This document shows, piece by piece, positions 1 through 5,290 of a stretch of 7,792 nt of DNA (its first letter is position 1; every line of letters begins with the position of its first letter). Position numbers and translations under genes: made by a program. The notes beneath the pieces are model-generated. The model made no database searches and had not been told where the DNA came from. It saw nothing but the letters and a program-made list of their open reading frames with translations. The stretch is taken from the NCBI GenBank assembly GCA_029051445.1, contig JAIDKP010000373.1:1-7792 (forward strand), read 5' to 3'. Source of the DNA: Muribaculaceae bacterium. GTDB taxonomy: Bacteria > Bacteroidota > Bacteroidia > Bacteroidales > Muribaculaceae.

Positions 1-1176
1 GGTGTAGACCGATGCGATGTCGACGGTCTTGCCTTTGGAGTCTTTCAGTTCGGCTACCATGACATAGCGCCAGGGCTCTTCGGCGCTCCATTTTTTCGGA
101 TCGGCCCAGTCGAATGTGAGGCTGTTCTCGGCAGTGGAACCTTTGGTGATGTTCATGGCTTTTGCCGGAAGTGACTCTGTGATGGCCGGGTTGGCGGCAG
201 TCTCGTCGCTGTAAAGCCCGCAGGGATAGAAACTGTAGCTGACGGAGTAGCCTTTGGCATCTTTTTTAGAGAGGTTGTCGACAGTGACGTCAACCTTCAT
301 TTTTGCTTCGCCGTTCTTGTCGATCGAGAGGGTGCGCACGACGAGGTCGGAGATCGCTACCTTGGGAGTCGACGTGAGGTATGTGTCGCGTATGATGCCG
401 GGAAGACGGAACATGTCCTGTGCCTCGAGAAATGATCCGTCGCTGTTGCGGTAGACCTCGACGGCAACGGTGTTCTCGCCTTTCACCACCAGATCGGTTA
501 TATCAAATGTGGCCGTGTTGCGCGAGTTTTTAGAGAAACCCACATATTTGCCGTTCACCCAGAGGTAGAAGAATGAGTCAACGCCGTCGAAGTTGATGTA
601 GATTTCGCGTCCGTTCCAGTCGGCCGGTACGGTGAATGTGCGGCGGTAGGAGCCGACCTCGTTGCGGTCCTTGTAGGTTGTCCAGTTCTCCGGCGGAGTG
701 CGCATGACTCCTCCGCGCCAGTCATCGACAGCCACTTTGTGCTGGAAAATCACCGGCTGATTGACATAGATGGGCACACCGTATTTCATGGATCCGTCGG
801 GCTGGATGCCCTGTACGTTCCAGCATCCCGGCACGGCTATGTTGTCCCAGCCCGTTACATCGTAATCGGTCTTGTAGAAGTCGGCCGGACGCTTCTCGGG
901 CGTGTTTACCCAGTTGAATTTCCATTCGCCGTTGAGGCTCTGGTAGTATCTGCTGTTTTCAGGCAGCACCTTTTTTGCGCTCGCTACGTCGGCGAATGAG
1001 AAAAAGTAAGCTTTAGGCTGTAGTTTATTGTAGGCCAGTTGCTGTGGCGATTCCCACTCTTTGCCGGTCGGAGCGTCGGCATTGCCGTAGTCGAATCCCT
1101 TGAGGTCGGGTGTGGCGGCCTGGGAACTTAACGAGGCAGCCAACAGCATCGATGCGGCGATGAAATGTTTTCGCAT
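1..1176 (-). CDS. Glycoside hydrolase family 2, beta-galactosidase-like, N-terminal part (runs off left edge)
   Basis: The reading frame is open from an ATG at 1176-1174 to the window edge, giving 392 residues with the catalytic half missing. Residues 1-20 form a signal peptide (basic start, hydrophobic core, SSQA-A cleavage-like end) with no lipobox cysteine, so a soluble periplasmic or secreted enzyme is inferred. Residues about 78-270 match the GH2 jelly-roll sugar-binding domain: LNGEWKF (81-87), GSYRRTFTVP (175-184), DGVDSFFYLWVNGKYVGFS (197-215) and SDGSFLEAQDMFRLPGIIR (245-263). The last of these parallels SDGSYLEDQDMWRMSGIFR of E. coli LacZ. Residues about 271-392 begin the immunoglobulin-like second domain. 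The family hydrolyses beta-galactosides and related beta-glycosides; the catalytic glutamates are outside the window, so activity cannot be confirmed. The residue aligning with LacZ Asp201 is Asn217 here. It is divergent from ilvE and is not next to the susCD pair. GH2 membership is very likely; the exact substrate is unknown. Confidence 0.93.
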   Translation of the reverse strand, partial: MRKHFIAASMLLAASLSSQAATPDLKGFDYGNADAPTGKEWESPQQLAYNKLQPKAYFFSFADVASAKKVLPENSRYYQSLNGEWKFNWVNTPEKRPADFYKTDYDVTGWDNIAVPGCWNVQGIQPDGSMKYGVPIYVNQPVIFQHKVAVDDWRGGVMRTPPENWTTYKDRNEVGSYRRTFTVPADWNGREIYINFDGVDSFFYLWVNGKYVGFSKNSRNTATFDITDLVVKGENTVAVEVYRNSDGSFLEAQDMFRLPGIIRDTYLTSTPKVAISDLVVRTLSIDKNGEAKMKVDVTVDNLSKKDAKGYSVSYSFYPCGLYSDETAANPAITESLPAKAMNITKGSTAENSLTFDWADPKKWSAEEPWRYVMVAELKDSKGKTVDIASVYT

Positions 1177-1206
1177 GTCTAATTAATGATAGTATTGTAT
1201 GATAGG

Positions 1207-1214
1207 CAAATATA
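1207..1214 (-). promoter_or_regulatory. Putative -7 promoter box for the GH2 gene
   Basis: The minus strand reads TATATTTG, an exact fit to the Bacteroidetes -7 consensus TAnnTTTG, 30 bases upstream of the GH2 ATG. The -33 region (about 1232-1237 on the minus strand) has no good TTTG match, so the assignment rests mainly on the -7 box and its position. Confidence 0.5.
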
Positions 1215-1345
1215 CTATAAAACCTCTAACGGCATTTTCTTTTAACGATATTTAGAGAGTGGAGCCGACGGTCGGGATCGTACCTGTGATGTGCCATTGA
1301 AATAAATATTATTGTCGGAATCAGCCTTTTCGTTAGAAATATCGT

Positions 1346-1353
1346 TATATTTG
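1346..1353 (+). promoter_or_regulatory. Putative -7 promoter box for the ilvE operon
   Basis: TATATTTG matches the Bacteroidetes TAnnTTTG consensus exactly. About 20 bases upstream, TTTTCG (1327-1332) is a weak approximation of the -33 TTTG element. Transcription would begin near 1360, giving a leader of roughly 57 bases before the ilvE ATG. Confidence 0.5.
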
Positions 1354-1416
1354 CAGTGGTTTTCATAAAAACAGCATGAGGAGCGTTGTCTCCCGTGATA
1401 AAACGTAACAATATCT

Positions 1417-2445
1417 ATGGCTACATCCAACGATATCGACTGGGCAAACCTCTCGTTTGGTTATATTCCCACCGAGTACAATGTGCGTTGCCGTTATGCC
1501 GACGGCAAGTGGGGCGAAATTGAAGTGTCGCAGTCAGAGACTATCGACATACACATGGCCGCAACATGTCTCCATTACGGTCAGGAGATCTTCGAGGGAC
1601 TAAAGGCTTTCCGTGGCAAAGACGGTAAAGTGCGTATTTTCCGCCTTGAGGAGAATGCCAGACGCCTGCGCGAGTCGGCCGAGGGACTGCTCATGGAGCC
1701 TGTGCCTCAGGAACTTTTCGAGAAGATGGCCAAGATGGTCGTTAAGCTCAACGAGCGTTTTGTGCCGCCATACGGCAGCGGAGCGTCTTTATATATACGT
1801 CCGCTTGAGATCGGAATGTCGGCTCAGGTAGGTGTGAAGCCTGGCAAAGAGTATCTCTTCATGATACTTGTCACTCCGGTAGGCCCGTATTTCAAGGAGG
1901 GTTTCAAGCCGACCGACATATGCATCATGCGCGAGTTTGACCGCGTTGCCCCCAAGGGCACAGGCCGTTGGAAAGTCGGCGGCAACTATGCGGCGAGTCT
2001 TGCGGCAGGCGAAAAGGCTCACTCGATGGGTTACTCGGCAGTTCTTTATCTCGACCCGCGCGAGAAGAAATACATCGACGAGTGTGGCCCTGCCAATTTC
2101 TTCGCTATCAAGGGTAATAAATATATAACTCCGGCTTCCGACTCGATCCTGCCGTCGATCACCAACAAGAGTCTGATGCAGCTTGCACGCGACATGGGGC
2201 TTGAGGTGGAGGAACGTCACATTCCGGTCGAGGAGCTTGCCGAGATCGATGAGGCGGCTGCATGTGGCACAGCGGCTGTTGCATCGCCTGTTGCCGAGAT
2301 ACATGATATTGACAACGGTACAAAGTATGTGATCGCAAAGGACCGTCAGCCCGGACGCGTCACCACCGAACTCTACAACCGCCTCCGTGCCATACAGCTC
2401 GGCGAGACCGACGATATTCACGGCTGGAACACGATCGTGGAGTGA
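1417..2445 (+). CDS. ilvE: Branched-chain-amino-acid aminotransferase (class IV, long BCAT type)
   Basis: This 342-residue cytoplasmic enzyme carries out the last step of valine, leucine and isoleucine synthesis and the first step of their breakdown, moving an amino group between the branched-chain amino acid and 2-oxoglutarate using PLP. Its length and motifs fit the eukaryote-like BCAT subgroup of about 340-360 residues rather than the shorter E. coli form. Visible motifs are HYGQEIFEGLKAFRG (53-67), LYIRPLEIG (125-133), and the PLP-binding lysine K186 within GRWKVGGNYAASL, equivalent to the lysine in KLGGNY of human BCAT. IDECGPANFF (220-229) carries E222, expected to contact the pyridine nitrogen, and CGTAAV (283-288) is the cofactor phosphate-loop region. 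The ATG at 1417 is chosen because a normal-length N-terminus follows and the next codons match the family start; upstream is AT-rich without a clear Shine-Dalgarno sequence. It is first in an operon with the HD-domain gene and tadA, its TGA overlapping the next GTG start. Confidence 0.96.
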   Translation: MATSNDIDWANLSFGYIPTEYNVRCRYADGKWGEIEVSQSETIDIHMAATCLHYGQEIFEGLKAFRGKDGKVRIFRLEENARRLRESAEGLLMEPVPQELFEKMAKMVVKLNERFVPPYGSGASLYIRPLEIGMSAQVGVKPGKEYLFMILVTPVGPYFKEGFKPTDICIMREFDRVAPKGTGRWKVGGNYAASLAAGEKAHSMGYSAVLYLDPREKKYIDECGPANFFAIKGNKYITPASDSILPSITNKSLMQLARDMGLEVEERHIPVEELAEIDEAAACGTAAVASPVAEIHDIDNGTKYVIAKDRQPGRVTTELYNRLRAIQLGETDDIHGWNTIVE

Positions 2446-2990
2446 ACACACAGGAAATTATCGACATGTATTATCCCGCAGGGTCGCCTCTGCGGGATAT
2501 ATATTTGCGTCATTGCCGCAGTGTGGCCGATCTTGCGCTCGAGATAAACTCGCGCCGCGCGCTCGGCCTCGACCGGCGGCTTGTGGAAGACGCGGCGATG
2601 CTCCACGATATCGGCATATGTCTGACCGATGCCCCCGGCATCCACTGTCACGGCGATATGCCATACATATTGCACGGCGTGGCCGGAGCCGATCTGCTGA
2701 GGGTGGAGGGTGTCGACGAGAGGCTTGCCCGTGTGGCCGAGTCGCATACCGGAAGCGGCCTGACACCGGAAGAGATTACCGAGGCAAAGATACCTATACC
2801 GGCAAGCCGTGACACTATGCCCCGCACTCTGCTTGAAAAACTGATATGCTATGCCGACAAATTCTACTCAAAATCGGGCGACATGAAGCGCAAGTCCATG
2901 AGCCGGGTGGAGGAGGATATGGGGCGTCACGGGCAGGCTCCGTTGGAGCGTTTTCTGGAACTGAAAAAACTGTTTGGTGATGTGGAGTGA
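2442..2990 (+). CDS. HD-domain putative metal-dependent phosphohydrolase (HDIG type), function unknown
   Basis: This 182-residue cytoplasmic protein has the HD metal-binding signature. H24 lies in the first helix (YLRHCRSVADLAL), H55-D56 in MLHDIGI (53-59, the HDIG form), further histidines at H78 (ILHGVAGADLL) and H102 (ESHTGSG), and the distal D139 in CYADKFYSK. These fit the H...HD...H...H...D arrangement of metal-dependent phosphohydrolases acting on nucleotides or phosphoesters, but no residue identifies the substrate. The chosen GTG (2442) overlaps the ilvE stop as GTGA, implying translational coupling, and its first residues form a plausible helix. An ATG at 2466, preceded by AGGA about 10 bases upstream, is a credible alternative that would remove 8 residues. 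The 3' end overlaps the start of tadA. The HD assignment is firm; the biological role is unknown. Confidence 0.88.
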   Translation: MNTQEIIDMYYPAGSPLRDIYLRHCRSVADLALEINSRRALGLDRRLVEDAAMLHDIGICLTDAPGIHCHGDMPYILHGVAGADLLRVEGVDERLARVAESHTGSGLTPEEITEAKIPIPASRDTMPRTLLEKLICYADKFYSKSGDMKRKSMSRVEEDMGRHGQAPLERFLELKKLFGDVE

Positions 2991-3429
2991 CGACGACCGC
3001 CGGTGGATGACCCAGGCGCTTGCCGAAGCGCGCCGTGCCGCCGATGAGGGTGAGGTGCCGATCGGGGCTGTAGTAGTGAGCGGCGGACGCGTCATAGGGC
3101 GCGGACACAACATGACCGAACAATTGCGCGACGTGACCGCCCATGCCGAAATGATCGCACTGACGGCGGCATCGCAGGCACTTGGCGGCAAGTATCTGCC
3201 CGACGCAGTCCTCTATGTGACGGTAGAGCCATGCTGCATGTGTGCCGGCGCGATCGGATGGAGTCAGATAGGGCGTGTGGTTTATGGCGCTTCCGATGTC
3301 AAGAGGGGCTACGTCTCGATTGTGCGCGACGGCAAGACACCGTTTCATCCCAAAGCGTTAGTGCAGTCGGGGCTTATGGCCGACGAGTCGGCGGCTCTGA
3401 TGCGCGACTTCTTCTCGCGCCGCCGCTGA
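2980..3429 (+). CDS. tadA: tRNA-specific adenosine-34 deaminase
   Basis: TadA converts adenosine to inosine at the wobble position of tRNA-Arg(ACG), letting one tRNA read several arginine codons; it acts as a homodimer in the cytoplasm. The 149-residue protein has the complete zinc deaminase signature: HAE at residues 55-57 (zinc-ligand His and catalytic Glu) and PCCMCAGA, in which C85 and C88 are the other zinc ligands. The family segments EVPIGAVVV and GRGHN lie before HAE, and YGASDVKRG lies after the cysteines. The length is normal. The ATG at 2980 is preferred because it gives the usual short N-terminus before the first helix. In-frame TTG (2974) and GTG (2977) lie just upstream, so a start up to two codons earlier is possible. 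The gene begins inside the last codons of the HD-domain gene (11-base overlap), making coupled translation likely. A free-nucleoside or guanine deaminase is less likely given the TadA-like spacing. A bidirectional hairpin follows 25 bases after the stop. Confidence 0.94.
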   Translation: MWSDDDRRWMTQALAEARRAADEGEVPIGAVVVSGGRVIGRGHNMTEQLRDVTAHAEMIALTAASQALGGKYLPDAVLYVTVEPCCMCAGAIGWSQIGRVVYGASDVKRGYVSIVRDGKTPFHPKALVQSGLMADESAALMRDFFSRRR

Positions 3430-3454
3430 CCGGAAAAATGTTGTCAGAAAAAGC

Positions 3455-3488
3455 AGAAGGGTATGTGCCTCGCGGCACGTACCCTTCT
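3455..3488. terminator. Bidirectional Rho-independent-like hairpin between convergent tadA and susD
   Basis: The left arm (3455-3469) and right arm (3474-3488) form a 15-bp stem with one T-G mismatch or wobble around a TCGC loop. On the minus strand the stem is followed by GC and then TTTTTC, a reasonable U-tract for ending the susCD transcript. On the plus strand the stem ends in TCT followed by TTAA, a weaker tract for the ilvE-tadA unit. It lies 25 bases past the tadA stop and 27 bases past the susD stop. Confidence 0.85.
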
Positions 3489-3515
3489 TTAATGGCTGTT
3501 TTTAAACTCAAATCA

Positions 3516-5276
3516 TTACCAGCCTGTATTCTGAACGAGATTCGGGTTGCGCTCAATGGCTACATTCGGTATGGGCCATGTGTTCTGACGCTCCTGGAAC
3601 TCGCGTGTGTAGTAAAGTTCGCCATAGATGGTGAGTGCGTCGTTGATCGATTCGCCAAGAATGCCCCAGCGTTTCAGGTCGAAATAGCGCTGCCCTTCAC
3701 CGCCAAGCTCATATGCGCGCTCGTCGCGGATGCGCTGGGTCATATCGGCCTTTGTGTTGACAGTCAGCCAGCTTGCCCCACTGTTGAGGCCAGGCATGTT
3801 GACGCGCGCACGCACCTTGTTGAGTTCTGTGACTGCGCTGTTGAGATCTCCGAGTTCGTTATAGCATTCCGACAGCATGAGTAGTACATCGGCATATCGT
3901 ATGATCGGGAACTCATAGGGTGAGTACGTACCTCCGTGCCAGTCGCCTTCCAGGTTGCCTGTCGGGAGCAGCTTGCGGCAGAAGTATGCGTTTTTACCCT
4001 GGTTGTTGGAAGTCATGAAATTTGCAGCCGAGAGTGGTGAGCCTCCTTTGGTAGCATCGACAAGTACAAACCATTTCATCATGGGTTTCATGTCGGCGGT
4101 AGATCCAAGATAGGTCGAGTAGGGAGTGATGACTGTGGCGGCAAGACGCGGGTCACGGGTCGCTGTGTAGGTAGCGTTGACTTTTGCAGTGTCGCAGTCA
4201 AGGTAATCGGTGATAGTTGTAGCTTTGGCATCGATGGCCACACGCAGGATCTTTTTGCGGAAATCTACAGCATCAGTGAAATTCTCGGGATGGCCGGGAT
4301 ATGCATCGCTCCATTTGAATTTGCTTCCGTCCTTGTTTTCAAACATGTCCACATATTTGGGTGAAGGCACCATGTGGTCATCGCCAAGCAGCTGAATCGA
4401 GGATTTGGAACCGATATAGCTATTGACACGAAGTCCGGCAGAAGCTGTTGCACCGAATTCGCCCTGAAGCCCGAATATGATTTCGGTACCGTGATTTGTG
4501 CCATAATGACGGAACAGGCCGTCAAAGTCGCTTTCGAGCGCATAACCGTAGGTGGCGGCATTATTCACTATCTCGGCAAAATCATTCTTGGCTTTGTCCC
4601 ACTCGCTGTTGTATAGATATACTTTGCCGCGGAGAGCAACGGCGGCTCCTTTTGTGGCGCGGCCATAGTCGGCATCGTCCCATTTTACAGGCAGGGAACC
4701 TATGGCATCGGTTAGATCATCAATGATATGTCCTCTGATTGTCTCGGCCGTCTCGCGCGGATTGCTGAGTGTCTGGAAATCGGTGCTTATCACGCAGCTT
4801 TCATCATAATACGGGACTCCTCCCCAGAAGTTCAGCATGCGGAAATATGCCATAGCGCGAAGGAACTTGGCTTCTCCGGTGACCTGCTGTTTCAAGGCAT
4901 CGGAAACATCTGGACCGCAATTGCTCTGTACATTGCGTATTACTGTGTTGGCGCGGTGTACTACCTCATAAAGATATGTCCAGTAGTTCTGTACCGATCC
5001 GCTTGTCGATGTGAAGTTGACACCGCGCACTATGTCGCTGTGAGGAGCTTGTGCGTCATAGAGATCAGTGAGCTGGTCGAGTGTGAAGTCAAAACTGAAA
5101 GCCCAGTCGGCCTTGGCAGCGTTGTAGGCACCCATGATGCCTTGTTTCAGATGGGTATCTGTCTGCCAGAACGTGGTTTCGTCCATCTGTGATCCAGACT
5201 TTATGTCAAGATCCTCGCAAGAGCTCAGCATGAGTGCTCCGGCAGCAAAGAGCGAAAGATATAATGATTTTTTCAT
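3516..5276 (-). CDS. RagB/SusD-family outer-membrane nutrient-binding lipoprotein
   Basis: SusD-family lipoproteins sit on the cell surface as a lid over a SusC transporter and capture glycans or peptides. The 586-residue product begins with a lipoprotein signal peptide (MKKSLYLSLF, then a hydrophobic stretch) ending in the lipobox LSSC with the lipidated Cys at 20. The acidic run EDLD after the cysteine resembles the Bacteroidetes surface-export signal. The N-terminal SusD-like region contains YLYEVVHRANTVIRN (101-115) and EAKFLRAMAYFRMLNFWGG (135-153). The C-terminal RagB/SusD domain contains IIRYADVLLMLSECYNELG (458-476), RIRDERAYELGGEGQRYFD (515-533), LKRWG (534-538), WPIP (567-570) and the typical closing NPNLVQNTGW. 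Length is within the family range of about 500-650. It starts 14 bases after the susC stop, with an AGGA-like site in the spacer, so the two are cotranscribed, and it is the last gene before the terminator. The ligand cannot be read from the sequence. Confidence 0.96.
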   Translation of the reverse strand: MKKSLYLSLFAAGALMLSSCEDLDIKSGSQMDETTFWQTDTHLKQGIMGAYNAAKADWAFSFDFTLDQLTDLYDAQAPHSDIVRGVNFTSTSGSVQNYWTYLYEVVHRANTVIRNVQSNCGPDVSDALKQQVTGEAKFLRAMAYFRMLNFWGGVPYYDESCVISTDFQTLSNPRETAETIRGHIIDDLTDAIGSLPVKWDDADYGRATKGAAVALRGKVYLYNSEWDKAKNDFAEIVNNAATYGYALESDFDGLFRHYGTNHGTEIIFGLQGEFGATASAGLRVNSYIGSKSSIQLLGDDHMVPSPKYVDMFENKDGSKFKWSDAYPGHPENFTDAVDFRKKILRVAIDAKATTITDYLDCDTAKVNATYTATRDPRLAATVITPYSTYLGSTADMKPMMKWFVLVDATKGGSPLSAANFMTSNNQGKNAYFCRKLLPTGNLEGDWHGGTYSPYEFPIIRYADVLLMLSECYNELGDLNSAVTELNKVRARVNMPGLNSGASWLTVNTKADMTQRIRDERAYELGGEGQRYFDLKRWGILGESINDALTIYGELYYTREFQERQNTWPIPNVAIERNPNLVQNTGW

Positions 5277-5290
5277 TTGAGTATTCCTGT

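Larger units (their letters stand above)
1177..1416. promoter_or_regulatory. Divergent intergenic region between the GH2 gene and ilvE
   Basis: These 240 bases separate two divergently transcribed genes and hold a -7-like box for each direction. An 11-base sequence, AAATATCGTTA, occurs on the plus strand at 1337-1347 and perfectly inverted at 1243-1253, with arm centres 94 bp apart. The plus-strand copy lies just upstream of and overlaps the ilvE -7 box by two bases. The minus-strand copy lies about 28 bp upstream of the GH2 -7 box. A short palindrome CCGAC-G-GTCGG (1265-1275) sits between the arms. No strong terminator-like hairpin or recognisable riboswitch was seen. Regulator binding is inference only. 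Confidence 0.45.

Noticed and set aside
1265..1275. Short palindrome CCGAC-G-GTCGG as an operator
   Set aside because: Arms of only five bases are common by chance in this base composition, and nothing else supports protein binding.
1789..2451. 220-residue open frame antisense to ilvE
   Set aside because: It lies wholly opposite a clear class IV aminotransferase, is rich in Cys, Arg and Val, and shows no recognisable domain. It is a product of the coding strand's codon bias.
2815..3348. 177-residue open frame antisense to the HD gene and tadA
   Set aside because: It spans two genes with intact catalytic motifs on the plus strand and has low-complexity Pro, His and Cys content with no family match.
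3231..3884. 217-residue plus-strand frame crossing the tadA end, the terminator hairpin and the susD 3' end
   Set aside because: It runs in a different frame from tadA, passes through a terminator and is antisense to susD. Its composition is not protein-like for any known family.
4728..5192. 154-residue plus-strand frame opposite the susD 5' region
   Set aside because: It lies entirely within the strongly supported susD coding region and has no motif or start signal of its own.
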